The notes under the pieces are model-generated. The model ran no database searches and was not told the DNA's origin. It saw nothing but the letters and a program-made list of their open reading frames with translations. Positions 19,588 to 29,517 of a stretch of 64,000 bases of DNA are shown here, one piece after another. The position numbers and the translations under genes are program-made. Position 1 is the stretch's first letter, and each line of letters opens with the position of its first letter. The DNA lies in the NCBI RefSeq assembly GCF_000187245.1, contig NC_027865.1, positions 558,001 through 622,000 of the forward strand, given 5' to 3'. This stretch comes from Ogataea parapolymorpha DL-1. Lineage: Eukaryota > Ascomycota > Pichiomycetes > Pichiales > Pichiaceae.

Positions 19588-21738
19588 ATGGAGACAGCTT
19601 TCAACGGAGACCGCAAACGCCCTCTTGACAGCATCAAGCCGGAGGACCAGGATGTGCCCGCGAATTTGGTGATTGTGCCGGAACGCGAGCCGCAATTGGC
19701 GTACGTGCCTCTGAAAACAGGTCTTTGCTACGACGTGCGCATGCGGTACCACGCCAAGATATTTACGTCCTACTTCGAATACATTGACCCGCATCCGGAG
19801 GATCCGCGCCGGATCTACAGAATATACAAGATCCTGGCCGAGAACGGGCTCATCAACGACCCGACGCTGTCGGGACGCGACCAGATTGGAGATCTCATGG
19901 TAAAGATTCCTGTGCGTGAGGCCAGCGCGGAGGAGATCTTGCTCGTGCACACGCCGGAGCATCTACGGTTTATAGAGAGCACGCAGCAGATGACCAAGGA
20001 GGAGCTCATGGCACACACAGAAAAAGGCGACTCTGTCTACTTCAACAATGACTCGTTGTTGAGTGCCAAGCTCTCTTGCGGAGGAGCCATTGAGGCGTGC
20101 AAGGCAGTGGTGGAGGGCCGTGTTAAAAACGCCCTGGCGGTAGTGCGGCCGCCGGGCCACCATGCGGAGCCCGACGCGCCGGGCGGGTTCTGCTTGTTTT
20201 CGAACGTTGCTGTCGCCGCCAAGTCCATTCTTGCAAGCTACCCAGAGTCGGTTCGCCGGATTGTGATAGTGGACTGGGACGTGCACCACGGTAACGGCAC
20301 ACAAAAAGCGTTTTTCGACGACCCGCGCGTGCTGTACATCTCGCTCCACAGGTACGAGCACGGCAAGTACTATCCGGGCACCAAGGCTGGCGGTGCGGAC
20401 CAGGTCGGTTCTGGCGCGGGCGAGGGCTTCAACGTCAACATTCCGTGGCCCGTGGGCGGCGTCGGCGACGCAGACTACATCTACGCGTTCAACAGGGTGA
20501 TCATGCCTGTGTGCCACGAGTTTGCGCCGGATCTCGTAATTATCTCGTCGGGGTTCGACGCCGCCGACGGCGACATCATCGGCGGGTGTCACGTGTCACC
20601 TGCCGGGTATGGCCACATGACCCACGCGCTCAAGAGTCTCGCCAAGGGTAATTTGTGCGTCGTTTTGGAAGGTGGCTATAATTTGGATGCGATCGCTAGC
20701 AGCGCGCTGCGCGTGGCCAAGGTGCTGCTGGGCGAGCCGCCCGAGGAGCTCAAGTCGGTGCAGCTGAAAACTGAGACGATCGAGGTGATCGACGACGTGA
20801 TCAAGATCCAGTCGCAGTACTGGAAGACACTCAAGCCGGGCTACGACGGCCAGGATTTCTCGAAGCCCAACATCATGGGAGACTACGACGGACTCGTGGA
20901 AAAGCTGGGCGCGGTGTCGTTCGAGGAAATGGCCGGCAAGGGCCTCAAAGTCAGCGATGCGATCCGCGCGTACCAGAAAGAAGAGCTTTTCGAAAAACGA
21001 CATTTTGTGCCGCTTCCAATTCTTACAGAAAAATTGCCAGAGTCGTCCTCACTTAGGGACCTGGTGCTGTGCTCGCCCGATGTTTACCAGGCAGACAAGC
21101 TCGTAATTGTTGTGCATGACTCGGCGCGTGTGTGGGCCCGCAGAGACCCGGTAACGGGCACGCTGGACTCGGCTTCGGCGGTCGTGGTGGATCAGTCTCT
21201 GCGGTTTTTGGACTGGGCGTTGGACCAGCAGTACGGCGTCGTGGACATCAACGTGCCGCTGTCCATCTCTGGTAGCGAGGACGCACAGTATAACAACATC
21301 AGCTCCGCGCAGGACGTGCTGCTGTATCTCTGGGACCACTACATCCAGTACTTCAAGGTGAGCAAGATCGCGTTTGTTGGTGTTGGCGACGCGTACAACG
21401 GCGTGGTACATCTATGCGGCCACCGTGACGTACGCGGGCTGGTGAAGTGCTCGGTGAACTATTTGGACCGTGCGACCGCATTGCGCGCGATCGTCTCGTC
21501 GATCGACGAGTCGGTGGTCGACTGGTTCTACCAGAACTCGCTCGTGTTCACGGCGGCGAAACACCCGTGCTGGGGCGACGTGGAGAAAAACGGGAGCAGC
21601 AAGCGGCCGCGCAAGAAGTACGGCCGTGTTTTGCGCGCCGACGTGGAAGGCGTGGACAATATCATTGAGGAGAGGTTGGAAGAAGGCTGCGACTTCATTC
21701 AGGACTCGTTGGAGGACTACGATAGCGATAGCGAGTGA
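19588..21738 (+). CDS. HDA1: Class II histone deacetylase
   Basis: A 716-residue zinc-dependent deacetylase (706 in S. cerevisiae). The catalytic domain runs from about 45 to 390: the tandem active-site histidines are H191-H192 in RPPGHHAEPDAPGGF, and zinc ligands are D231 and H233 (DWDVHHGNGT) and D324 (SGFDAADGD). The C-terminal half (about 480-680) is the Arb2-like domain typical of Hda1, followed by a basic patch (KRPRKKYGR) and an acidic tail. In yeast it works with Hda2 and Hda3 to deacetylate H3 and H2B and repress promoters. GC content is high. Its stop is 22 bp from the convergent kinase gene. Confidence 0.94.
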   Translation: METAFNGDRKRPLDSIKPEDQDVPANLVIVPEREPQLAYVPLKTGLCYDVRMRYHAKIFTSYFEYIDPHPEDPRRIYRIYKILAENGLINDPTLSGRDQIGDLMVKIPVREASAEEILLVHTPEHLRFIESTQQMTKEELMAHTEKGDSVYFNNDSLLSAKLSCGGAIEACKAVVEGRVKNALAVVRPPGHHAEPDAPGGFCLFSNVAVAAKSILASYPESVRRIVIVDWDVHHGNGTQKAFFDDPRVLYISLHRYEHGKYYPGTKAGGADQVGSGAGEGFNVNIPWPVGGVGDADYIYAFNRVIMPVCHEFAPDLVIISSGFDAADGDIIGGCHVSPAGYGHMTHALKSLAKGNLCVVLEGGYNLDAIASSALRVAKVLLGEPPEELKSVQLKTETIEVIDDVIKIQSQYWKTLKPGYDGQDFSKPNIMGDYDGLVEKLGAVSFEEMAGKGLKVSDAIRAYQKEELFEKRHFVPLPILTEKLPESSSLRDLVLCSPDVYQADKLVIVVHDSARVWARRDPVTGTLDSASAVVVDQSLRFLDWALDQQYGVVDINVPLSISGSEDAQYNNISSAQDVLLYLWDHYIQYFKVSKIAFVGVGDAYNGVVHLCGHRDVRGLVKCSVNYLDRATALRAIVSSIDESVVDWFYQNSLVFTAAKHPCWGDVEKNGSSKRPRKKYGRVLRADVEGVDNIIEERLEEGCDFIQDSLEDYDSDSE

Positions 21739-21760
21739 AAGTGGATATGCCTTTTCTGTT

Positions 21761-24031
21761 CTATAATGCACTGGGGAACTTTTCGTAGAAGCGTCTTTCG
21801 AGCGCCTCGACGTCGTCGTCGCTGAAGCTGTTGCGCGCAGGCGGCGGCGGCTTCTGGGGCGTCGACTTGTTGGAGCTCAGATGCTCTGGTTTCTTTGGCC
21901 GTGGAGGCGGTTTCTTGGAGCTGGTCTTCGCTCTGTTCCGCAACGGGGTCGACGGAGTCGACGAGTCGACGCTGTTGACGCGACTCAGCACCGCGTCCTG
22001 GTAGCTCAGCTTCTCGCCCGCATCTCTGTAGGACGACGACACAGACAGCGGCGAGTACGGCGACGTGGCTGTCGAGCTTGGCGTGGCAAACGGCGGCGGT
22101 GAGGTGTTCGTCGTTCTGGACGGCGTGATCACCTTGATCGGGATCTTGTTGACCTTGGGCTTTGCCGGCGGCGGCATGCTGCTATTGTCGGTGTATTTTC
22201 CGTACCCGTGTGCCGTTTTCGCCGGAGGCGGCGACGGCTTGCGGTTCAGCAACATGTGCACTCTACGTTGGATCGAGTTTGACCGTTTAGGTGGCCGGTG
22301 CGCAGGCACGCTTGGCTTTTCTGCGCGCGGCGTGGTCTGCTCGTCCTCGATGAACGTTTCCGACGCTGAGGAGCTCGAGTTCGAGTCCGCGCGGTAGATC
22401 GTCGTGAACTCCTGCAACGAGTCTGTGCTGCGGTTCGAGCCGGACGCATTTCTGCTCTTTATGGAAGAATAGGACGGGTTTCTGCTCGATTCGCGCGATC
22501 TGCCCCCAGTCAAGAGGTCCTTGATCGATGAAATGCTCGACCGCTTGTGGTGGCCGGTGTTAGACGTTTTCAGGCTCGCAAAGCGCGACTTGAAGCTGTC
22601 GCCTGTTCTCTGTGGAGTGGCGCTCTTGATGAAGTCGACAGAGCTGTTGATATTGTTATGGTGGTTCGGAGACAGCTCCACCACCTCCTCTCTAGTCATG
22701 CCATCGATGAGGTCAGCGTGCGACACGGGGCCAGACGCCTGTTTGTGGAGACTGGCGGCAGACATGCTGAGCGGGCGCGACTTGGACGAGGACCTTCTGG
22801 TGAATTCGGGACGCGCAAACGACTGCGCAAGATCCGACGTGGACTTGTTATTGGACGGCGCCACAAACTTGGTTTTGTCGAGCCTTGCAAAAGGGTCCTG
22901 CGCAGTCAAATGGTGCGCCATGACTTTCTCAGAATACGACTTCTGCAACACATGCTCTCTGGAAGAGTTGCTTGCCACCTCGTTTTTGACCGAAGGAGCA
23001 ACCAGCTCTTCTGTCGTGGCAGGCCGACGCGGCATAGGCGGCGGCTGGGCAGCATGGAGGTTTCGGGTCTGGTCTGTGGTCTTGGCTATGTTTGGGTACG
23101 GAACACCACGCATCTTGCAAACTTCCTCCAGCAGCTGGAAAACGGTCGGTCTCTTCTTTGGGTCCACCATCAAACACCTCGCAATCACGTTCTTCAATCT
23201 TGTACTGTACGGGGGAGTTGGAGGGAACGAGTACAGGCCGTGCAAAATAGCATACTCGCCGCCTCCACCGTTGCCGTTGCCGTTAATGGCATTCTGTTCG
23301 AAAGGTGTCGTGTAATAGCAGAGCTTGTACAAAAACACGCCCAACGCCCAGATATCCGACTTCTCGTCGATCGGCTGTCCTTTGTACAGGTCTATCATTT
23401 CCGGACAGCGGTACTGGGGCGTAGTGTGTTTCATTATGTCGTTCTGGAGAATCTCGAACTCCTCGACGTTGCGTGGCGGTCTCAACGGCGGCGACGCCGA
23501 CCCAAAATCGCACAATTTGTAGTGTCTGTCGCTGGAGAGTAGCACGTTTTCGATCTTGATGTCTTTATGGATTAGCGGGGGATTCAGAGCGTGCATGTGC
23601 GCCACACCCTCCGTGATCTCGCCCATGATCTGCAGAATCTCCGGCTCCTTCAGCTTGTTCACCAGCCGCGTGTTCATGAAATCGATCAAGCCGTTTCCAG
23701 AACAGTACTCCATCAGCAGGAACACCTCGTATCCTACCCCGTTGGCCATCCGTGAAGCGTGCGAGTCGATGTACGACACAATGCAGCTTTTCCCCTGGAG
23801 CCGTCTCATGGCGTCGACCTCCTGGCGAAGCACGTTCAGCGTTGGTTTGTCGGGCACCGCCACTCTTTTCAGACATGCTATTTTCTGATCTCGCCAGGCA
23901 GGACTGATACGGCAAGTGTACACGTGCGCAAAGCCTCCCTGGGACAAGTACTTCTCAATGACAACTTTGTGCGAGCCCACGGTCAACACGGTGCCCGGTT
24001 TATATACCAAGGGCGGGGCTCCGGCGGTCAT
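21761..24031 (-). CDS. Actin-regulating Ser/Thr kinase, ARK1/PRK1 (NAK) family
   Basis: A 756-residue kinase. The catalytic domain (about 20-320) has the glycine loop LSQGGFAHVY, the ATP lysine K55, the loop HKDIKIENVLL (155-165) and DFG (175-177). A long, Ser/Pro-rich, disordered tail follows. Near the C terminus PPPRPKKPEHLSS matches the Abp1 SH3-binding motif of S. cerevisiae Ark1 and Prk1, which recruits the kinase to cortical actin patches. These kinases phosphorylate Pan1, Sla1 and epsins to disassemble the endocytic coat. Ark1, Prk1 and Akl1 cannot be separated by eye, but the Abp1 motif favours Ark1/Prk1. The 233-bp region upstream (24032-24264) shows only a short CA run. Confidence 0.88.
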   Translation of the reverse strand: MTAGAPPLVYKPGTVLTVGSHKVVIEKYLSQGGFAHVYTCRISPAWRDQKIACLKRVAVPDKPTLNVLRQEVDAMRRLQGKSCIVSYIDSHASRMANGVGYEVFLLMEYCSGNGLIDFMNTRLVNKLKEPEILQIMGEITEGVAHMHALNPPLIHKDIKIENVLLSSDRHYKLCDFGSASPPLRPPRNVEEFEILQNDIMKHTTPQYRCPEMIDLYKGQPIDEKSDIWALGVFLYKLCYYTTPFEQNAINGNGNGGGGEYAILHGLYSFPPTPPYSTRLKNVIARCLMVDPKKRPTVFQLLEEVCKMRGVPYPNIAKTTDQTRNLHAAQPPPMPRRPATTEELVAPSVKNEVASNSSREHVLQKSYSEKVMAHHLTAQDPFARLDKTKFVAPSNNKSTSDLAQSFARPEFTRRSSSKSRPLSMSAASLHKQASGPVSHADLIDGMTREEVVELSPNHHNNINSSVDFIKSATPQRTGDSFKSRFASLKTSNTGHHKRSSISSIKDLLTGGRSRESSRNPSYSSIKSRNASGSNRSTDSLQEFTTIYRADSNSSSSASETFIEDEQTTPRAEKPSVPAHRPPKRSNSIQRRVHMLLNRKPSPPPAKTAHGYGKYTDNSSMPPPAKPKVNKIPIKVITPSRTTNTSPPPFATPSSTATSPYSPLSVSSSYRDAGEKLSYQDAVLSRVNSVDSSTPSTPLRNRAKTSSKKPPPRPKKPEHLSSNKSTPQKPPPPARNSFSDDDVEALERRFYEKFPSAL

Positions 24032-24264
24032 AGCTGTTCGAGGCTGATATCACACTTGGAAAATATATGAAAAGGAATGCTGTGGAAGTCTTGCTACTGC
24101 CGCGTGGTACTCGGGCCTTGATTAGTTTGAATCAGTGGTTCACAAGCGGCAATTCCCTCTTGTGTGCTTGCAGCCTCAACCACCTTTAATGTACAGCTGG
24201 TTTTATTTTTAACGTTTTAAAAACAACTCAGAAAAAGTCGTGCGCGCACACACACACCTTTTTC

Positions 24265-25356
24265 TCAGTACGGCTTGAATCTCTTGGAGTCCTTCTTGTG
24301 CTTCTTTTTCTTGTGTTTTCTGTCCGACTCGGGCTTTGACTCCTGCTGCTTCGTCTCAATGGGTTGTGGCGTGCTGCTGAAGAACGTAGCGCTGGTGTCC
24401 GCCAGAAGGCACGGTGTTTTCCACAGCTTCACCAAATTGTCCTCGCCAGCAGTGTAAACCATATTCTCCAGCACCAGCGCGTCACGAACCACCTCTTCGC
24501 CATGTGCATCGGGGAAATATATGGGTGACTCGCTCGAAAAGTCAAAATTCTCCACAGCAGGGTCGAAACGGTGCATCTTCAGCTCGTGCTTCGAATTCGA
24601 CCCGCAAAAAACATAGCCCGGAGCCTGCAGATCCACCACGTACTCGCACCCCCACTTTTCGCGAACGTCGCCAAACTCTTTTGGCAGCGGCTCGATGTGC
24701 TCCTCGGTGCGGTGGTCGTTCAGCTCGTGCACCGCAAACGTCTCCATGTGCGACAGAGTGTATATTCTGTTTGGCGAGAGGAAATTTGCCGAGTGGATCG
24801 ACGTAAAGTTGATCACCTGCAGCAAAGCATCGTCCTCCTCGGGCACAGAAAGATCGTAAATATTCACGTAGCCGTCTGTCGACCCGCTCAAAAGCAGCTG
24901 TCTGTTGGACGGGTGGAACCGCGCTTCGGTGATGTCGTCGTTGTGCGAGTCAATAAATGTCCTGAACGGCTGTGTTGGCTTGCGCAGGTCCCAGAGAATC
25001 AGCTCCGAGTCGGACCCACTGAGCTCGGTTCCTGCTACCAACAAGTTGTAGCTGGCGTCGAGGGATAGAAACGGCAATTGGCGGGCGTTGGAAAACGTGT
25101 GTGTCTCGCGGTTGGTTCTCGCGTCCCAGACCTTCACGGTACCGTCGTTTGAGCAGCTCGCAAAGGTGTACGAGTCCAGGGCCTTGATTTTATTGATGGA
25201 GCGTGAATGTGCACTGAGGGTACTGATACTCTGCAGAGTTTTGGATAGAACGTGGATTCTGCCACTGGAGGCTGCAACAGCAACATTGCCGGCCACAGCA
25301 GCCAAACCCAGCGCCCAATCGTTGCAGTTGAAACTGGAAACGAAAGCTGCCTTCAT
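24265..25356 (-). CDS. WD40 protein, WDR89/YNL035C-like
   Basis: A 363-residue beta-propeller protein. WD repeats include HSRSINKIKALDSYTFASCS followed by DGTVKVWDAR, and HNDDITEARFHPSNRQLLLS followed by DGYVNIYD. A lysine-rich tail (KHKKKKHKKDSKRFK) suggests nuclear or nucleolar location. The layout resembles WDR89 and the uncharacterised S. cerevisiae nuclear protein YNL035C; that match is from memory and moderate. The start at 25356 (MKAAFVSSFN) removes a non-conserved hydrophobic extension. It is divergent from TRM9 with 230 bp between starts. Confidence 0.65.
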   Translation of the reverse strand: MKAAFVSSFNCNDWALGLAAVAGNVAVAASSGRIHVLSKTLQSISTLSAHSRSINKIKALDSYTFASCSNDGTVKVWDARTNRETHTFSNARQLPFLSLDASYNLLVAGTELSGSDSELILWDLRKPTQPFRTFIDSHNDDITEARFHPSNRQLLLSGSTDGYVNIYDLSVPEEDDALLQVINFTSIHSANFLSPNRIYTLSHMETFAVHELNDHRTEEHIEPLPKEFGDVREKWGCEYVVDLQAPGYVFCGSNSKHELKMHRFDPAVENFDFSSESPIYFPDAHGEEVVRDALVLENMVYTAGEDNLVKLWKTPCLLADTSATFFSSTPQPIETKQQESKPESDRKHKKKKHKKDSKRFKPY

Positions 25357-25586
25357 GGAAAATAGGTGAAAAAATTCGCAGCACAGCCGGACTATAAACT
25401 GTAGCCAGACATACCGTAATTTGGGCATTTGCAACCATTTGGCAACCGAAGAACGACGACAATGATGAGAAAAAAATCAGCTCTCACATGGTGCTTTTCA
25501 ACTGCGAAACACCCCACCTATGCCTTGCATGTCTCCCCTTTTCGATTTCCTCCGTAAAATAATTTTTTTAATTATTTTCTTAATTC

Positions 25587-26300
25587 ATGTCTGGCAAAAT
25601 ACAGCCCTCCCAGGAGGAGATAGAGCTGGAAACCCAGAAGTTCAAGAGCACAGCGACGCCCGAACTCCAAGAAAGTTTGTATGTGCACGAGGTGTACAAC
25701 GACATCGCCCAACACTTCTCGCAGACCAGATACAAGCCATGGCCTATGGTGGCCCAGTTTTTGGGATCCATCTCCGACTACTCGCTTGGAGTGGACGTCG
25801 GATGCGGGAACGGCAAGTACCTGACTGTGAACCCGAAACTGTACATTGTGGGGTCAGATTATTCGACTGGTTTGCTCGACCAGGCTGTGCAGCTTCACCA
25901 AAGAGAGTTGAACGATTTGGTGGTAGCAGATGGGATGATGCTGCCGCACGAAACCAAAAGGTTTGATTTTGCCATGTCGATTGCGGTGGTGCACCATTTC
26001 AGTACGAAAGAGAGGCGCGTCGCGGCGATCCGCGAAATTCTACGGGTGGTGCGCTGCGGCGGCCGTGCCCTGGTGTACTGCTGGGCTTTGGAGCAGGAGA
26101 AGTCTCGCCGCGGGTACAGAGAAGGCATGGAACAGGATATATTGGTGCCGTGGGTGACTAAAGATGGAACAACTCGAATGAGATATTATCATTTATATAA
26201 GAAAGGCGAACTGGAGGAGGACTGTGTGGCCGCTGGAGGAAAAATTGTGCAGAGCGGATATGAGAAAGACAATTGGTGGGTAATCGTTGAGCGGATATAG
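25587..26300 (+). CDS. TRM9: tRNA wobble carboxymethyluridine methyltransferase
   Basis: A 237-residue SAM-dependent methyltransferase (279 in S. cerevisiae). The family start ESLYVHEVYNDIAQHFSQTR and YKPWPMVAQF is followed by SAM motif I, GVDVGCGNGKYL, and by SIAVVHHFSTKERR and RALVYCWALEQ, all typical of Trm9/ABH8. With Trm112 it methylates cm5U34 to mcm5U34, the final step after Elongator. The S. cerevisiae form has extra C-terminal length. ELP2 and KTI12 lie within 27 kb on either side. The stop is 22 bp from that of the convergent PPZ gene. Confidence 0.92.
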   Translation: MSGKIQPSQEEIELETQKFKSTATPELQESLYVHEVYNDIAQHFSQTRYKPWPMVAQFLGSISDYSLGVDVGCGNGKYLTVNPKLYIVGSDYSTGLLDQAVQLHQRELNDLVVADGMMLPHETKRFDFAMSIAVVHHFSTKERRVAAIREILRVVRCGGRALVYCWALEQEKSRRGYREGMEQDILVPWVTKDGTTRMRYYHLYKKGELEEDCVAAGGKIVQSGYEKDNWWVIVERI

Positions 26301-26322
26301 ATGGGGTAAAATGACTATATGA

Positions 26323-27708
26323 CTATATTGACACGTTGGGGCTGTTTGCGTAAGTCATTGCCGTGCGACGTTCGTGTTTGCCTTTCTTCATGAGCTGTTT
26401 CAGAGCCACACCGTCGAGCGGGTCGAGTAGCTCGAACGAGCACAGCAGCTCCTCGGAAACAGACATGACGGCCCCCCAGTTGTCGAACTCACCGCAATAA
26501 TTCGGGGCAGAAAACACGGTCACCAGTGACCGGTCGTTGAAGAACTCGTATCCGTCCTCGACCACCATGTGTGCACGCACCACAAGGTCGAATTGGAACT
26601 TGTTGAGGAACTTGTTGATGGCCACCTTGTTGAAACAGTAAGAGACTCCTCGCTCGTTGTCCTCCCATTCGTTCGGGGTATCTGCTGGGTCCGACCAAAG
26701 CAGATCGTTCAGCAGACCAAAGTCCGGCACGTCTGTTGGTCTTTTGATCATTCTTATTTCGTCCATGGAATTCAGCACCGGCGACAGCCCGCCGTGCACA
26801 CAGAAGATTTTGGACGCCACTATTGCTGCGATCGGCAGCGTGTTGAACGTGTCGATAAATATCTTCCATGTCTTAAGATTCGCTCTTCGCTTGCATTCGT
26901 CGTAGAACCCGTAGGCCCTTGTTATCTGCGCACACTCGTGGTTTCCTCGTAGCAGGAAGAAATTCTCTGGGTACTTGATCTTGTAGCACAGGAGCAGCAA
27001 GATGGTCTCCAGCGACTGTTTGCCCCGGTCCACGTAGTCTCCCAGGAACAGATAGTTGCTTGCTGGCGGAAACCCGCACTTGGTGAAGATGCGGATCAGG
27101 TCGCTGTACTGGCCGTGCACGTCGCCGACGATCTTGACGGGCGCGCTGAGCTCCAGCAGCGTGGGCTGGCTCAGGAATATTTCTCTTGCCGTGGAGCATA
27201 TCATCTGGATTTCCGAGTTTTTGAGGCATATCGCCTTGGTTCTCTTGCCCGAGTAGCCTGCGTCCAGCAGCCGCTGGATCAGGTCCTCGATGTCCAGCAC
27301 GCCCTGGTCCTGTGTCGATGCTGCCTCCGGGGCCCTGTACGACCCCGACTTGAACGAGCTCGCCATTGGCGATACCTGCGGGTTTGGAATATCGATCGAT
27401 TGTGGTTGATTGGGCACGTTCGAGGCGAGCGACGAGGACGAGTTCACGCGCAGAATCGGCGACTTTGGCGGCACAGACAGCATGCTGGGCGGAATGTCGA
27501 TGTTCAGGTTCTCCATCTCGTCTGTGAGCTCCGTGAGGCTCTTGGACGAGTCCCGTCTGTTTATTATGGGGGACGACGAAACTGTCTTGAAGCTGGCGGT
27601 CTCGCTCGCCGAGCGCCGCGACCGAATTGAGCGGGTGCTCCTCGCGGAGGTCGATGTGTCTGTCCTGGAAAACTGCGGATTTTTGGGCTTAGACGGCTCG
27701 TTACCCAT
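26323..27708 (-). CDS. PPZ-type Ser/Thr protein phosphatase
   Basis: A 461-residue protein. It begins MGNEPSKPK, an N-myristoylation signal as in Ppz1 and Ppz2, then a Ser/Arg-rich disordered region to about residue 140. The C-terminal PP1-like catalytic domain has [22 protein letters not shown] and RGNHECAQI metal-binding motifs and ends near [10 protein letters not shown] plus a short tail. PPZ phosphatases regulate Trk potassium uptake, salt tolerance and cell-wall integrity and are inhibited by Hal3/Sis2. The N-terminal extension is much shorter than in S. cerevisiae Ppz1 (692 residues in total). The start at 27708 is the only one that exposes the myristoylation glycine. Confidence 0.88.
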   Translation of the reverse strand: MGNEPSKPKNPQFSRTDTSTSARSTRSIRSRRSASETASFKTVSSSPIINRRDSSKSLTELTDEMENLNIDIPPSMLSVPPKSPILRVNSSSSLASNVPNQPQSIDIPNPQVSPMASSFKSGSYRAPEAASTQDQGVLDIEDLIQRLLDAGYSGKRTKAICLKNSEIQMICSTAREIFLSQPTLLELSAPVKIVGDVHGQYSDLIRIFTKCGFPPASNYLFLGDYVDRGKQSLETILLLLCYKIKYPENFFLLRGNHECAQITRAYGFYDECKRRANLKTWKIFIDTFNTLPIAAIVASKIFCVHGGLSPVLNSMDEIRMIKRPTDVPDFGLLNDLLWSDPADTPNEWEDNERGVSYCFNKVAINKFLNKFQFDLVVRAHMVVEDGYEFFNDRSLVTVFSAPNYCGEFDNWGAVMSVSEELLCSFELLDPLDGVALKQLMKKGKHERRTAMTYANSPNVSI

Positions 27709-28072
27709 TTTAGTTGTGATAAACTTTTTGTAAAAAAACTTGAGGGGCAAGGAAAGAATAAGTCGCCTGGATAATTTTATTGAGCTGGCTACGAAACAAG
27801 TAAAACCCAACTATTTGCACCTCAAGCATATTAAATGGTGCTAACAAGCAGATCCAGTCATTTAGGCTGTCACGTCTAGTAGCCGTATTTTACAACAATA
27901 CTTCCGTAGTCAATTACCAGACCAGGTACTCTAGTCTGTCCTTACCCTATCACTAAAAGTCACCGTCCTTAGCTTCCCCCGAGTCTCTCGTGCCAGAGCC
28001 CCAAGTTGTCAATTAATTCTCCAGTTCTGCCTGGCTGGTTAATCTCCCAGGCTGTGCAGAAAATTTTATCCT
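27709..28072. other. 364-bp intergenic region between divergent PPZ and an unknown gene
   Basis: Two divergent promoters share this stretch. I see no RNA gene and no long ORF. It holds an A/T-rich part near the PPZ start, a CACGT core near 27871, and a pyrimidine-rich segment (about 27945-28010) before the right-hand gene. Nothing else stands out. Confidence 0.5.
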
Positions 28073-29443
28073 ATGCTTTCTCGTGTGCGACCTCTCGCCC
28101 CTACTGTCAAGCAGTCGGCAGCAACGCTCGCCAGAATTGACCCCGTGTACTACACAGACCACGTGCGGTACCATGCCGGGCTTGATCCCGCGAACGAGCA
28201 GACGCACGACCTGTGCGAGCTGTACACCGCCTTTGGCAAGTTGACTCACCAGGCAGCTCTTCCTCGGCAAACAAAGGTTCACTACTATAACGAGCTGATC
28301 CGAACCTTTGCGCGGTTTGATTTCGGTGTCTACGCATGTATACAGCCGCATCTGGCCCAGATCAACGGCAAACTTGAGCCCAGCACTCTCAAAGAGGTCT
28401 TGCTGGCGAATCCAGGCCGCAGATGGTCCACCTACGAGATCTTTGAGCAACACTGCACATCCGACCCTGAAGTGAAGCACATAGTGCTGGAACGGCTTGT
28501 TGACGGCGAAAAGGCTGACACAGAGCCCGAAGACATCGAAATCTCATTTTTCAAGGCATACAACATCCTCAAGCTAGCGGCCGATAGTTTCGCCGATCTG
28601 GGGGAGGATTCCCAGAAAAGGCTGGTCACCGACTTCTTTGCTCTCGAGCTGGACTCTTATATTGCTTCCTTGCCCCTGGACGTCGATGTCAGAAAACAAC
28701 TGCTGGAGCTGCCGAATCTCACACCCAAACAGCGACTCAGTTTGCTGACGTTGGATCTGCCGAATCCGGTGCTTATCGAGAACCTCGTGCCGATTGCGGG
28801 CGCGGGAAAGCTCCAAACATCCGAAAACGAGAAACTGATGCACGAAAAGCTCGGCTTTCTGCCGCTTCTGGACCCTGAAAAAAGTGCCTGGAAATTAATC
28901 AGCGTTCTCGAGCCTCTACCTCAGGCCGCCGCTGCCATTGCAAAGGCGCGCGGATTTTTCTTGGAAAAATCACAGACTGTGCCCACGGACCCGCTGGCCG
29001 CCAATCTGGACGAGCTCAACTTCCTCATCAGCGCACACGAGACCGTGCGCACGGGAGCTGCGCCTGTTTTTGTCGAGACGGCCAGTCCGCAGATTGCGTG
29101 CGCAAAAATCCTGCTGCACGCGTGGACCGGCAGCCAGGACGAGGCGTTGGATGAGTACAACGCCGCAATTGCCAAGTGGGGCGCAGAAACACAAACCAGC
29201 AGCCAGCTGGTGTACTGTCTCGTCCTTGCTACGCTGCTACAAAATGACGTGCAACTAGCGCAATACATCCGCAAAAGAGCGGTCGACGCGGGTCTTGTGA
29301 CCAAGAACATGGATAGACGTATCGCCGACACGATGAAAGCCTACGGCGACCTCGTTGAGGAGAAGAAAGATGTGCGCCAAGGCCTCCAAAACGAAGCGTT
29401 ATCCACCCTCGTGCATTTGGCAGAAACTGTGGAGACCGTCTAG
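28073..29443 (+). CDS. Uncharacterised protein, probably mitochondrial
   Basis: A 456-residue protein I do not recognise. Its start, MLSRVRPLAPTVKQSAATLA, is basic, lacks acidic residues and could form an amphipathic helix, as a mitochondrial presequence would. The rest looks all-alpha, with repeated leucine-rich helical stretches and no visible membrane span, metal site or nucleotide-binding motif. Such alpha-helical proteins in yeast are often PPR-like mitochondrial expression factors, but I see no clear repeat, so that is only a suggestion. It is 74 bp upstream of the MET14 start on the same strand. Its stop codon directly abuts a TCACGTGA site. Confidence 0.7.
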   Translation: MLSRVRPLAPTVKQSAATLARIDPVYYTDHVRYHAGLDPANEQTHDLCELYTAFGKLTHQAALPRQTKVHYYNELIRTFARFDFGVYACIQPHLAQINGKLEPSTLKEVLLANPGRRWSTYEIFEQHCTSDPEVKHIVLERLVDGEKADTEPEDIEISFFKAYNILKLAADSFADLGEDSQKRLVTDFFALELDSYIASLPLDVDVRKQLLELPNLTPKQRLSLLTLDLPNPVLIENLVPIAGAGKLQTSENEKLMHEKLGFLPLLDPEKSAWKLISVLEPLPQAAAAIAKARGFFLEKSQTVPTDPLAANLDELNFLISAHETVRTGAAPVFVETASPQIACAKILLHAWTGSQDEALDEYNAAIAKWGAETQTSSQLVYCLVLATLLQNDVQLAQYIRKRAVDAGLVTKNMDRRIADTMKAYGDLVEEKKDVRQGLQNEALSTLVHLAETVETV

Positions 29444-29451
29444 TCACGTGA
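29444..29451. promoter_or_regulatory. Cbf1-type TCACGTGA site upstream of MET14
   Basis: The palindrome TCACGTGA lies 67 bp upstream of the MET14 ATG, directly after the stop codon of the preceding gene (29441-29443). S. cerevisiae sulfur-assimilation genes, MET14 included, are activated by the Cbf1-Met4-Met28 complex at TCACGTG. Function here is by analogy. Confidence 0.7.
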
Positions 29452-29517
29452 CTCTTCATAAGCGTACGAAAAAAAGCTCTGGAGGACGAAAAGTTGGTGA
29501 AAAATCTTGATCCCAGC

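Noticed and set aside
22547..23542. 331-codon plus-strand frame opposite the ARK1/PRK1 kinase
   Set aside because: It is antisense to the conserved kinase domain and lacks any family signature.
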